The notes under the pieces were generated by a model. It did no database searches. It was not told where the DNA came from and saw only the letters and a program-made list of their open reading frames with translations. DNA of 64,000 nt from JAEVLT01 sp050496765. GTDB lineage: Bacteria > Bacillota > Bacilli > Bacillales > Cytobacillaceae. The translations under genes and the position numbers were made by a program. The stretch's first letter is position 1. Every line of letters starts with the position of its first letter. Below, piece by piece: positions 1 to 7,976 of the stretch. The DNA is taken from NCBI RefSeq assembly GCF_050496765.1, contig NZ_JBNWEO010000009.1:1-64000 (forward strand). The letters run 5' to 3'.

Positions 1-126
1 CATTCCGGAAATCAAGTAGCGGAACAATTAAAAATAAGTCGTCATTCTGTTTCTAATTATGTAAGAAAATTTAATAAAGGTGGAATAGAAAATCTGTTAT
101 TAAGAAATTATAGAAGGTCAAATTAA
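1..126 (+). pseudogene. Truncated HTH fragment of an IS630-type transposase (cut by window edge)
   Basis: The first 41 codons are open in frame 1 and stop at 124-126. The peptide reads as a helix-turn-helix (NQVAEQLKISRHSVSNYVRK, then FNKGGIENLL), the usual N-terminal module of IS630-family transposases and related HTH proteins. No downstream frame continues into a DDE catalytic domain, so the gene looks like a remnant, although the 5' part lies outside the window. It could also be the first half of a two-frame element whose second half is lost. The assignment rests on motif shape only. Confidence 0.45.
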
Positions 127-289
127 ATATGATCAGGTGAAGATATTTTGTTCGAATTTATTTTACATGTTGTTACTAATTTTATTATTGAAGGTTTGGC
201 TCCACTGCATCAATAATAATTAATTAAATATAAGGTTAGAGATGAATGCTGGGTATCGAAATAAGTACTCAGCATTTTGTTTGCTATGG

Positions 290-510
290 CGTATAAACAT
301 TCGGCAAAGTGGGCATAAAGATAATAACTCATTCGGTAATGTAATCATCGAGGTATCCCTCGATAAGTACTTTACCGAATAAATATGGCTAGAAAGGCTT
401 GATATCAAGGGGTTTTCAAGTTGGCTTGTTTTAAAAAACGGAAAAGGTAAGAATTTCTTCGGTAAAGTGAGCAGTAGGGATAAAAATTTTTCGGTAAAGC
501 AAGCAGTGTA
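290..510. repeat. TTCGG(T/C)AAAG repeats at 32-bp spacing
   Basis: The core TTCGGYAAnG occurs at 300, 332, 458 and 490. Both pairs are spaced exactly 32 bp. An inverted copy (CTTTACCGAA) lies at 370-379, and a 7-bp stem with a 4-base loop (ATCGAGG/CCTCGAT) at 346-363. The spacer 127-722 holds no confident gene apart from the remnant at 550-621. The repeat resembles intergenic repeat families but is not one I can name. Confidence 0.55.
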
Positions 511-517
511 AATTACG

Positions 518-550
518 TAAAAAAACTGCTGCCATATGGACAGCAGCAGT
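518..550 (-). terminator. Rho-independent terminator, minus strand
   Basis: ACTGCTG at 525-531 pairs with CAGCAGT at 544-550. On the minus strand the hairpin is followed by a run of T (the A-run at 518-525). It directly follows the stop codon of the minus-strand remnant at 550-621. Confidence 0.6.
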
Positions 551-621
551 TAGGCGGATTCATCACCAATCGAACCCACTAGTTTTTCTAATTCAACAAA
601 AGGTGTAAGCCGGTATTCAAT
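550..621 (-). pseudogene. 3' remnant of an unidentified minus-strand gene cut by the IS element
   Basis: On the minus strand an open frame ends at the TAA at 550-552 with the C-terminus YRLTPFVELEKLVGSIGDES-A, then a terminator. The frame stays open to about 670, but bases beyond 621 belong to the end of the IS1634-type element. About 23 codons of the original gene are therefore visible. I do not recognise the protein. The well-placed terminator is the main reason to think the frame was real. Confidence 0.35.
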
Positions 622-2582
622 CTCATATTTCGCATGAAAAATATTCCAAATTGGAATTTTAAAAGGACTTTCTCTCTACCCTGTAGAAAACTCTAGTTAT
701 CACAGAACGTGGAGGGGTTATTATGGGTGATCAAGTCCTTACCTTGGATGTGGGACCATCGATGTTACTGTCCAAACTTATGGACGAAATCCGATTTGTG
801 GAAATCATAAACGAGTCTCTGACTTGGGACCAGGAGCGATGTAGTCTTTCCCCGGGTACCAGGATCAAGGCCCTGATCCTTAACATCCTTTGCCAAGGGA
901 ATCCGTTATACAAAGTGAAGGAATTCTATGAAAAACAGGATATCGAATTCCTTTTTGGCCCGGACACAACTGCGGAACAATTCAATGATGACGCTCTTGG
1001 AAGAGCGCTTGACTACCTATATGAAGCCACGCCATGGAAGGTATATACACCTGTGGCCCTATCGGCCCTAAATAAGCTCAATATCACACTTGGCCTTCTT
1101 CACAATGATACAACGTCATTTTCCGTCTATGGGGAATATACTCCCAAATCTGAAACCGATCCCGAATCTGAAAAGATCCTTTCCGTCACCCGTGGATACA
1201 GTAAGGACCATCGTCCGGACCTTAAGCAGATCATGCTTGGCATGTCTGTCACCCCCGAGAGGATCCCTCTGCTCGCAAGAATGGAGAACGGCAACACTTC
1301 CGATGTAAAGTGGAACATGGAATTCATCAAAAAACTTCGGGAAGTCCTCACCAAGGAAGATTGGTCGAACCTCCTGTACCAGGCGGACTCTGCCCTCGTA
1401 TTGAAGGAAAATCTCGATGGACTGGCAGACCATAAGCTTGATTTCCTTTCCCGTCTTCCTGACACATTCAGCCTTTCAAGCGAATTGAAAACCAACGCTT
1501 GGAAAGAGGGGAACTGGGTGGATGTCGGGAACTTGTCAGCTAAAAAAGACGGTGCACAGTATCGTTACCAGGCCTTTGAATGTGAACTTGAAGGGCGCAC
1601 ATACCGCTTCCTTGTGGTTCACTCGGACCAGCTCGGAAAGCAAAAGGCCAAACGGCTCGAGTCAGAAGTACAAAAGGAACACAAGCATCTCGCCAAATCA
1701 ATTGAAAAGCTGTGCACAACCCCTTTCCATTGCAGGGAGGACGCACAGGAGGCTAGGGAAGATTTTGAAAAAAAGCATAAGGCGAAGCTTCATAAATACC
1801 GCTTGGACGTCACTGCCTCCGAAGAAACGGTTAAGCGTAGCCGCCGTGGACGTCCGAAAAAGGAAGAACAGGCTCTGACCGAGACAGTATACCGGATTAC
1901 CCTTCAATCACTTCAAGAAAACCACGAAGAGATTGAGCACAGACTCCGGCTGATGAGCACCTTCATCCTCATGACCAACAGGATGGACAAATCAAAACTG
2001 CCGGATCTAGATATGCTTAAGTGCTACAAAGGTCAATCGGCAGCCGAGACGCGGTTCCGGCTGTTGAAGGAGGAGCAGATGATTGACGCTGTCTTTGTGA
2101 AGACCCCCGAAAGGATCGAAGCGCTCGGTATCGTCTATGTGATGGCCCTTCTCATCTACGGGATGCTTGAATACAGAGTCAGGACTGAGATGAAATTACA
2201 GGAAAAGCCCTTGATTCTTAAAGGGAACAGAAAGCTGTTTGAGCCGACAGGGAAAGCACTCCTAGAACAATTGCAGGATATTCGCTTCATCGTCATTCGC
2301 CAAGGTGGGCAGACGCTTCGCTATCTTCCGGATAATATCGGGGACGAGACAAAGAGAATCGTCAGCCTGGCAGGATATGATATGTCCATTTACGTGTCGA
2401 AATTTCAGGAAAAGGTAAAAGCCTAAATTGAAATTCTGAAGGAATGCCGCTAACCTGTCGAAACGAGACGATAATTAGGAGAAATACCAAAATATTGTCG
2501 GCTCAAATGGCAAAGCAGCAGCTTTTTAAAAATCAATAATCAAAAATTTGTCTAGGTCTGTATTTGACCTGCGAAATGTGAG
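622..2582 (+). mobile_element. IS1634-family insertion sequence, apparently complete
   Basis: A single transposase gene (723-2426) is flanked by inverted repeats. The left end 622-643 (CTCATATTTCGCATG...) and the reverse complement of the right end 2561-2582 (CTCACATTTCGCAGG...) agree at 18 of 22 positions. The repeats may extend a few bases further out. I see no clear target-site duplication beside the ends, so the exact boundaries are provisional. The transposase frame is intact, so the element could still be active. Confidence 0.7.
723..2426 (+). CDS. IS1634-family (DDE) transposase
   Basis: The 567-residue protein has the DUF4277-type N-terminus typical of IS1634/ISBst12 transposases (about residues 5-95) followed by an IS4-like DDE domain. 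Candidate catalytic Asp residues are D129 in the HNDTTSF block and D222 in the QADSA block; the Glu lies in the C-terminal half. A basic stretch (KRSRRGRPKK) sits in the insertion region. The ATG at 723 follows GGAGGGG with good spacing. The frame is full length with no stops, and the flanking inverted repeats agree with the call. It catalyses cut-and-paste movement of its own element. Confidence 0.9.
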   Translation: MGDQVLTLDVGPSMLLSKLMDEIRFVEIINESLTWDQERCSLSPGTRIKALILNILCQGNPLYKVKEFYEKQDIEFLFGPDTTAEQFNDDALGRALDYLYEATPWKVYTPVALSALNKLNITLGLLHNDTTSFSVYGEYTPKSETDPESEKILSVTRGYSKDHRPDLKQIMLGMSVTPERIPLLARMENGNTSDVKWNMEFIKKLREVLTKEDWSNLLYQADSALVLKENLDGLADHKLDFLSRLPDTFSLSSELKTNAWKEGNWVDVGNLSAKKDGAQYRYQAFECELEGRTYRFLVVHSDQLGKQKAKRLESEVQKEHKHLAKSIEKLCTTPFHCREDAQEAREDFEKKHKAKLHKYRLDVTASEETVKRSRRGRPKKEEQALTETVYRITLQSLQENHEEIEHRLRLMSTFILMTNRMDKSKLPDLDMLKCYKGQSAAETRFRLLKEEQMIDAVFVKTPERIEALGIVYVMALLIYGMLEYRVRTEMKLQEKPLILKGNRKLFEPTGKALLEQLQDIRFIVIRQGGQTLRYLPDNIGDETKRIVSLAGYDMSIYVSKFQEKVKA

Positions 2583-3150
2583 TTTAAAAGGAGCATTCCT
2601 TGTATTAATGTCATCAAATGGATATTTTTGGAAGGTTTAATTGCTGTTGGAAAGATGCGTTTTCCTTTTTTCGGGGAATGATTAACTCAATGGTTTTTGA
2701 TGATGGAGCTTTGAACTCTTCGAAGTTCTTATTCATTGTGGACACTTATACCATTTTTAAAGACCTGAAACTCCAATAATCGGTCAAACAGTTCCAACAC
2801 GCCTTTGGATACAATGCTTTCATCTTGTTGAAAGACACCGAAGTAACCACTCTGGAATATCTCGTTGCATAAAGATTTCCTCCTTTCTTTTAGGTATCGC
2901 TTGTTGTTCATCAAGCATTATCATGATACCTTCGAACGTGTTTCGTTCGAAGAGGAGGTGAATTATTTTTGGGGGATTTAATTGTATAATTATGGTAATT
3001 ATCTTGTGCTAATTTGTAAAATGTTTTTTTAAAAAGATTCTAAAATTATGGGGAAAAGGTGTTGGTAAAGGTAATCGGGGGGTTTGAGTATTGTTAACGT
3101 ATTTATGAGTAAAAGTAGGAATATAAGTAAAAAGGTACAATTTGTATCAT
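2583..3150. other. Spacer with no confident gene; degraded minus-strand frames and a 9-bp inverted repeat
   Basis: About 570 bases between the IS element and the XRE gene. On the minus strand a good ribosome-binding site (AAAGGAGG, about 2880-2887) precedes an ATG at 2870, but that frame stops after 16 codons and a neighbouring frame continues to about 2730. This suggests a small frameshifted gene. A perfect 9-bp inverted repeat (CTTCGAACG, 5 bases, CGTTCGAAG) lies at 2930-2952 upstream of it and could be an operator. No known family was recognised. Confidence 0.3.
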
Positions 3151-3182
3151 TCATTTGATTTTTTATAATCGGATGATATAAT
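3136..3182 (+). promoter_or_regulatory. Sigma-A promoter and possible XRE operator
   Basis: TTGATT (3155-3160), a 16-bp spacer and TATAAT (3177-3182) form a sigma-A-type promoter upstream of the XRE gene. TACAA-T-TTGTA (3136-3146) is an inverted repeat just upstream of the -35, where an autoregulating XRE repressor would bind. The operator role is inferred. Confidence 0.5.
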
Positions 3183-3204
3183 TTATATATAAGGAGTGGT
3201 TCTA

Positions 3205-3543
3205 ATGAATAGAATATCTGTTGAACTCTTAGCTAATAAAGTAAAAGAGAAACGTGGGGAACGAACTCAAGGGGAAATTGAAACAATAACTGGTATTAAT
3301 CGCCAAATTATTGGGAGGATAGAAAATGGTAAACATATACCTTCTGTTCCACAACTAAACGCGTTGCTAAACACGTTGGGAATCGATTTCCATGAAATAA
3401 TTGAATCAAAAGAAAAAAGTGTGTTTGCAGCAATGATGGGCGAAGCTAAAACAGAGGCAGAAAAAGAAGGATTTGAAAAGATGATTTCTATGATGCTATG
3501 CCTTCGAAAGTACGAGCGATTAAGAGGGATAGGAAATGCCTAA
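3205..3543 (+). CDS. XRE-family transcriptional regulator
   Basis: 112 residues. Residues about 8-60 form a Cro/C1-type HTH: LANKVKEKRGERTQGEIE, then the recognition segment TGINRQIIGRIENGKHIPSV. The C-terminus is a short helical tail. The ATG at 3205 sits 8 bases after AAGGAG; an upstream in-frame GTG (3196) overlaps that ribosome-binding site and was not chosen. The stop overlaps the next start (3536) by 8 bases, so the repressor is translationally coupled to the ImmA/IrrE protease, the ImmR/ImmA pairing known from ICEBs1. It probably represses its own operon, with relief when the protease cleaves it. The upstream palindrome fits autoregulation. Confidence 0.85.
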   Translation: MNRISVELLANKVKEKRGERTQGEIETITGINRQIIGRIENGKHIPSVPQLNALLNTLGIDFHEIIESKEKSVFAAMMGEAKTEAEKEGFEKMISMMLCLRKYERLRGIGNA

Positions 3544-4414
3544 GTTAACTGATAAGAATATCTTTGAAATTAAGGAACTTGTTAAAGAAAAGCGAGGACA
3601 ATTGAATATTGGTATGGGGCCAATTGGGGAAAATATTTTTAAAATAGCTCGACAGTTAAATATAAAATTAGTATTTTTGCCAATTGATAATAAGGATAAT
3701 CCTGATGATGCCTTTTCTGCGTTATATTTGGTTTCTAAAGAAACAAATAGGGATATTTCATTTATTGGCCTTAACACTTCACAACGACAAGATAGGCAAA
3801 TTTTTTCCATTGCTCATGAATTATATCACCACTGGACAGGTACAACTCTATCGGTCTGCCATCTAGATGATGAAAAATCAGAATTAGTAGAATTAAAGGC
3901 AAATCGTTTTGCTGCAGAATTTCTATTACCTTATGAAACATTATTTTATGAGATTGGATTGAAGAACGAAGGGAAAAATAACTTATATAACTTTTCCTAT
4001 GCAGGCCTTTTACGATTTATTGCATTGTTACATTGTGATTATAGGTTACCTTTTAAAGCAATCGTTCGTCGGTTACACGAGACCAAGGCTATCAACGAAA
4101 CGCAACTTGAATTATTAAATAAAGAAAATAGTAGAGATCCAGAGGGATTATATTTTAAGATTGGTATAAGCCAAGATGAAAACGTATTCAAGAAACTAAA
4201 TGAGCCGACATTTACTTCAGGTGTCGATGGTGAAAACATCGATTTAATGATCAACCTATTAGAAAATGGGACTGTAACATTAGAGGAACTTTCTGAAGAT
4301 TTATCATTATTTGATAAAAATCTTGGGAACTTTGGATTAGAAGAGGATGTAGATCAAGAGGATTTGGATGAAATAAATGCCTTCTTAAAGGATTTTGAAA
4401 ATGAAGCTGAATAA
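3536..4414 (+). CDS. ImmA/IrrE-family metallo-endopeptidase
   Basis: 292 residues with the zinc-protease motif HELYH (H94, E95, H98) and a following ELKANRFAAEFLLP block that supplies the likely third ligand, as in ImmA/IrrE (COG2856) proteins. Members cleave partner XRE repressors to release gene expression. The C-terminal third (about residues 200-292) is acidic and not recognised. It overlaps the XRE gene by 8 bases upstream and the PIN-like gene by 14 bases downstream, so the three are almost certainly one operon. The region is AT-rich and sits beside an IS element, consistent with transfer. The substrate is inferred to be the neighbouring repressor. Confidence 0.85.
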   Translation: MPKLTDKNIFEIKELVKEKRGQLNIGMGPIGENIFKIARQLNIKLVFLPIDNKDNPDDAFSALYLVSKETNRDISFIGLNTSQRQDRQIFSIAHELYHHWTGTTLSVCHLDDEKSELVELKANRFAAEFLLPYETLFYEIGLKNEGKNNLYNFSYAGLLRFIALLHCDYRLPFKAIVRRLHETKAINETQLELLNKENSRDPEGLYFKIGISQDENVFKKLNEPTFTSGVDGENIDLMINLLENGTVTLEELSEDLSLFDKNLGNFGLEEDVDQEDLDEINAFLKDFENEAE

Positions 4415-5162
4415 GGTAAATACTTCAAATCAAAACTCTGCCTTGGTATCTTTAATACAAGACAGTAATCAAATATTGCCTGTTGATGCAAATTTTTTTA
4501 TTGCATTTGATCGCTCTAAGCTTTCTTCGAGTTTGCGTCCAATCGATTTTATTACATTTCAAAAAATGTGGATTAATCCATTGCTCTCTACTTTTCCGAA
4601 TCTATCCATTCACGAATCTGTTTATGATGAAATTACTGTAAACTATTCAGCCCAAAAATTTATTGACAAGCAGATTGGAAAATATCAACAACCTCTATTG
4701 TTATCTGATTCAGAGTTAGATGAAAACGGAGAGATTGTTCGTGCATCGATTGAAAAGAAGATAGCAAAATATACACGGTATGAACCAGAAAAGGATAACG
4801 CAGATAACCGTGGGGAAGTGAAATCTCTCGCATATATCGCAACCAAAGGATTGCTTTATTTTTGTTCGCATGATTCCAATGCCTTAAAATTAATTGAAAA
4901 AGCAAGTGAATGGGATACTAACTTGGAAAGTGTAAATGCTATAAGGACGTACGAAATTCTATATTATCTACTAAAAGCAAAAGCGACATCTAAAGATGTG
5001 GTCCGGTTTTTGTATAAGTATTTGTACTACTCAACTAAGTCGGATAAAGCGGTGAATCCTGAATGGGGAATATTTATAAATGAAATGGATAACTTGTATG
5101 ATGAATTAATTTCTACTTGTCCTGATTTCCCAGATATATCTGCTGTACAAGTTAATCCTTGA
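4401..5162 (+). CDS. PIN-like nuclease domain protein (putative toxin or effector)
   Basis: 253 residues. Features expected of a PIN fold can be seen: a hydrophobic strand ending in Asp (ILPVDANFFI, D29), acidic residues in HESVYDEI (about 71-78), NRGEVKSLAYIATKG with a conserved-type Glu, and a strand LYFCSHDSNAL with a late Asp. PIN proteins are metal-dependent ribonucleases and are common toxins. The ATG at 4401 lies 9 bases after AAAGGA; an in-frame TTG at 4395 sits too close to that site. The gene overlaps the protease by 14 bases. Function is inferred from motif pattern and operon; an inactive PIN relative is possible. Confidence 0.6.
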   Translation: MKLNKVNTSNQNSALVSLIQDSNQILPVDANFFIAFDRSKLSSSLRPIDFITFQKMWINPLLSTFPNLSIHESVYDEITVNYSAQKFIDKQIGKYQQPLLLSDSELDENGEIVRASIEKKIAKYTRYEPEKDNADNRGEVKSLAYIATKGLLYFCSHDSNALKLIEKASEWDTNLESVNAIRTYEILYYLLKAKATSKDVVRFLYKYLYYSTKSDKAVNPEWGIFINEMDNLYDELISTCPDFPDISAVQVNP

Positions 5163-5194
5163 TTTGTTGTTGCTCTATTTCTTTTTCGTCAACT

Positions 5195-5222
5195 TTGCTT
5201 AAAGTGATAAAAAGAGTATAAT
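5195..5222 (+). promoter_or_regulatory. Sigma-A promoter for the DUF956 gene
   Basis: TTGCTT (5195-5200), a 16-bp spacer and TATAAT (5217-5222) lie 36 bp upstream of the ATG at 5259. Confidence 0.5.
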
Positions 5223-5258
5223 AATGATTTAGTAAAAGAAAGAAATGGAGTAGATCAG

Positions 5259-5633
5259 ATGGTTCAATCGATCAATACAAAAGTTGATTTAGTTATGGAT
5301 GCAACCTCCCATATAGGAATTGCTGATTATGGAAAAATCATGATCGGAGACAAAGGATTTGAATTCTTCAATAATCGTGATGCCCGCAAGTTTATTCAAA
5401 TTCCTTGGGAAGAAGTTGATTACGTGATCGCTTCAATTATGTTCAAAGGGAAATGGATTCCACGTTATGCTATTCAAACTAAGCGAAATGGGACGTTTAC
5501 GTTTTCTTCTAAAGAGCCGAAAAAAGTTTTGCGAGCAATCCGTGAATACGTTGATCCGAATCATATGGTTCAATCATTAAGTTTCTTTGATGTGATCAAA
5601 CGCAGCTTGAAGGGTAAATTTAAACAATCATAA
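5259..5633 (+). CDS. manO: DUF956 / ManO family protein
   Basis: 124 residues matching the DUF956 family, small cytoplasmic proteins almost always linked to mannose-class PTS operons (ManO). Recognisable parts are the opening MVQSINTKVDLVMDATSHIG, the central DARKFIQIPWEEVDYVIASI, and RNGTFTFSSKEPKKVLRAI. The biochemical role is not settled; a regulator or modulator of the PTS is the usual view. The ATG follows GGAG. In other Firmicutes the gene usually follows the EIID gene. Here it is upstream of the man genes and separated from them by about 510 bp holding a GlcT remnant and a RAT leader, with its own promoter. Confidence 0.8.
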   Translation: MVQSINTKVDLVMDATSHIGIADYGKIMIGDKGFEFFNNRDARKFIQIPWEEVDYVIASIMFKGKWIPRYAIQTKRNGTFTFSSKEPKKVLRAIREYVDPNHMVQSLSFFDVIKRSLKGKFKQS

Positions 5634-5740
5634 TTTTACATTCAAGACAGGTTGGAACTTGCCTTTTTTTCTTGCTTAGTTTGGCACAGATCCAAAATGG
5701 TTAACTGACAAACTGTTAAAAAATTTAAAATACATTTTTT

Positions 5741-5917
5741 AAACTTTACACAAAGCTTCAAATAAATCTCTTGAAAGAAAAATATCCGATATGCTATAAT
5801 CACTTTTGGAAGCTCATTAAAGTGATCCAGCAAACATTGATAAAGAATGTAGTTGATGCAGAGGCTGTTTGTTTAACACTCCATTTACAGCGTTTGCAAA
5901 TCAATTTAAATAGCTAA
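5741..5917 (+). pseudogene. 3' remnant of a GlcT/BglG-type antiterminator gene
   Basis: Reading 5770-5917 in frame gives LLKEKYPICYNHFWK, then IKVIQQTL, DAEAV, LTLHLQRLQ and a TAA stop. This is the C-terminal end of PRD2 as seen in the intact GlcT at 23029-23865; by eye about 30 of 43 aligned residues are identical. An in-frame stop just upstream of 5741 and the lack of any RNA-binding or PRD1 coding sequence show that only the tail remains. The moderate divergence argues against a very recent duplication. A RAT leader follows immediately, the same order as glcT-RAT-ptsG. Confidence 0.8.
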
Positions 5918-5930
5918 CGCCATTATTTTT

Positions 5931-6043
5931 TACGTGTTACTGATTCGATCAGGCATGAGTGAAAAGTATTGATTGAAATGAAGAATAAAGGGCATTCTAT
6001 ACCTATATCTTCATTAAATCGACTTTTTGCTCATGCCTTTTTA
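5931..6043 (+). promoter_or_regulatory. GlcT-type RAT antiterminator and terminator in the man operon leader
   Basis: The 30 bases at 5931-5960 (TACGTGTTACTGATTCGATC...) differ at one position from the RAT in the ptsG leader at 23881-23910 and look like the B. subtilis ptsG RAT. GGCATGAGT (5952-5960) can pair with GCTCATGCC (6029-6037), followed by T residues, making a terminator that overlaps the RAT. The expected behaviour is that dephosphorylated GlcT binds the RAT and allows transcription into the mannose PTS genes. The glucose link is inferred. Confidence 0.85.
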
Positions 6044-6059
6044 TTGTCTTTATTGAAAC

Positions 6060-6073
6060 TGTAACCGCTTTAG
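6060..6073 (+). promoter_or_regulatory. Possible cre (CcpA) site
   Basis: TGTAACCGCTTTAG resembles the cre consensus TGWAARCGYTWWCW with mismatches. It occupies the same place relative to the RAT terminator as the better site before ptsG (23998-24011). A weak prediction. Confidence 0.3.
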
Positions 6074-6144
6074 ATGAGCTGAAAAGACTTTAGGAGTTTA
6101 CCATGTTTATTTAAGCCCTAACAATCATAATAGGAGGTAAAAAG

Positions 6145-7116
6145 ATGGTAGGAATTATCATTGCTAGTCACGGCGAATTTGCCAAGGGTATCTTGCAATC
6201 TGGATCGATGATCTTTGGAGAACAAGAAAATGTAAAAGCTGTTACATTGATGCCGAGCGAAGGACCTGATGATGTAAAGGCAAAAATGAAAGAAGCAATC
6301 GCCTCTTTCGATAACCAAGACGAAGTATTATTCTTAGTCGATCTTTGGGGTGGAACTCCTTTTAACCAAGCCAATAGCTTGCTTGAGGAACACGGAGGCA
6401 AATGGGCAATTGTTGCTGGTATGAACTTACCAATGGTGATTGAGGCTTATGCATCGCGCTTCTCAATGAACACAGCGCATGAAATTGCCGCACATATTTT
6501 GGGTACGGCGAAAGAAGGGGTTAAAGTAAAACCTGAAGAGCTAGAACCAGCACCAACATCTGCGACAGCTGCTGCAAAATCAGGAAATGCAGGTGCCCCT
6601 GGTAAGTTTGAATATGTGTTAGCACGTATCGACTCGCGGTTGCTTCACGGACAAGTAGCGACTGCTTGGACAAAAGCTACACAGCCTACACGTATTATCG
6701 TTGTATCTGATGCGGTAGCGAAGGATGACCTTCGTAAGAAATTGATCCAGCAGGCTGCTCCTCCAGGTGTAAAGGCACACGTTGTGCCTATCAGGAAAAT
6801 GATTGAACTTGCAAAAGATGATCAACACTTTGGCGGCCAGCGCGCGTTACTTCTTTTCGAAAACCCACAAGATGCGCTTCGAGCGATTGAAGGTGGCGTC
6901 CCATTGAAGACAATTAACGTTGGTTCGATGGCACACTCACCTGGTAAAGTTCAACCAAATAAGGTGTTGGCCTTTAGCCAAGATGATATTGATACTTTCG
7001 CGAAGTTAAAAGAAGCTGGTTTGAATTTCGATGTACGGAAAGTTCCAAATGATTCAAAAGGCGACATGGACGAAATTCTCAAGAAGGCTCAAGAGGAGTT
7101 AAACAAACAAAAGTAA
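6145..7116 (+). CDS. manX: PTS mannose-family EIIAB component
   Basis: 323 residues. EIIA-Man covers about 1-125 with the phosphorylated His at H9 (IIASHGEF). An Ala/Pro-rich linker spans about 130-152. EIIB-Man covers about 155-320 with its phospho-His at H168 (ARIDSRLLHGQ). The protein passes phosphate from HPr to the incoming sugar (mannose, glucose and related hexoses) with the EIIC/EIID membrane pair encoded next. The ATG follows AGGAGG. The leader carries a GlcT-type RAT and terminator, so antitermination rather than the more usual sigma-54/ManR system appears to control it. Confidence 0.93.
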   Translation: MVGIIIASHGEFAKGILQSGSMIFGEQENVKAVTLMPSEGPDDVKAKMKEAIASFDNQDEVLFLVDLWGGTPFNQANSLLEEHGGKWAIVAGMNLPMVIEAYASRFSMNTAHEIAAHILGTAKEGVKVKPEELEPAPTSATAAAKSGNAGAPGKFEYVLARIDSRLLHGQVATAWTKATQPTRIIVVSDAVAKDDLRKKLIQQAAPPGVKAHVVPIRKMIELAKDDQHFGGQRALLLFENPQDALRAIEGGVPLKTINVGSMAHSPGKVQPNKVLAFSQDDIDTFAKLKEAGLNFDVRKVPNDSKGDMDEILKKAQEELNKQK

Positions 7117-7150
7117 TCCTAATTTTCAGAGAAAACGGAGGATAATAATC

Positions 7151-7957
7151 ATGGATTTGAATATTATTCAAATAATTTTAGTCATTATCGTAGCATTTTT
7201 AGCTGGTATGGAAGGAATTTTGGATGAATTCCAATTCCACCAACCAATCATTGCTTGTACGTTAATCGGCTTAGTTACAGGAAACTTAGTACCAGCACTT
7301 ATCTTAGGCGGTACCCTTCAATTGATCGCTTTAGGCTGGGCAAATATCGGTGCTGCCGTAGCGCCAGATGCTGCGTTAGCATCCGTTGCATCTGCCATTA
7401 TTTTAGTTTTAAGTGGACAAGGTCAAGCTGGCGTGGCTTCTGCGATTGCGATTGCAATTCCGCTTGCAGTTGCAGGATTATTGTTGACAATCATCGTCCG
7501 TACGCTTGCAACAGGGTTGGTACATTTAATGGATGCTGCAGCTAGAGAAGGAAACATCAGAAGAGTTGAACTATGGCACATCGTTGCGATCGGCTTGCAA
7601 GGGTTACGTATTGCAATCCCGGCTGCATTAGTTTTAGCGATTGGTGCAGGTCCGGTTAGAAGCTTGCTTGAATCGATGCCAGCTTGGTTGACTAGCGGTT
7701 TAGCAATCGGTGGGGGAATGGTTGTAGCCGTTGGTTATGCAATGGTTATTAACATGATGGCTACAAAAGAAGTATGGCCATTCTTCGTGCTTGGTTTCAT
7801 ATTAGCGACTGTTTCACAAATCACACTTATTGGTCTTGGGGGTATCGGTGTGGCTCTTGCCCTTATCTATTTAGCGCTTTCGAAACAAGGCGGTTCAGGT
7901 AATGGCGGAAACTCAAACACTGGTGATCCACTAGGCGATATAATCGATAGTTACTAA
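7151..7957 (+). CDS. manY: PTS mannose-family EIIC component
   Basis: 268 residues, strongly hydrophobic with several membrane helices. It begins MDLNIIQIILVIIVAFLAGM and has the EIIC-Man signature LIGLVTGNLVPALILGGTLQ. The C-terminal tail is Gly/Asn rich (GSGNGGNSNTGD). It forms the sugar channel with EIID. It lies 34 bp after manX behind GGAGG and 19 bp before manZ. Confidence 0.92.
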   Translation: MDLNIIQIILVIIVAFLAGMEGILDEFQFHQPIIACTLIGLVTGNLVPALILGGTLQLIALGWANIGAAVAPDAALASVASAIILVLSGQGQAGVASAIAIAIPLAVAGLLLTIIVRTLATGLVHLMDAAAREGNIRRVELWHIVAIGLQGLRIAIPAALVLAIGAGPVRSLLESMPAWLTSGLAIGGGMVVAVGYAMVINMMATKEVWPFFVLGFILATVSQITLIGLGGIGVALALIYLALSKQGGSGNGGNSNTGDPLGDIIDSY

Positions 7958-7976
7958 GAAGGAGGCGGACATAGAA

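Noticed and set aside
1090..1907. Open frames on both strands inside the transposase gene
   Set aside because: They are shadows of the intact 567-residue transposase frame and have no ribosome-binding sites or family features.
2930..2952. The 9-bp inverted repeat as a LexA (SOS) box
   Set aside because: The half sites CGAAC/GTTCG are 7 bases apart, whereas the Bacillus LexA box has 4.
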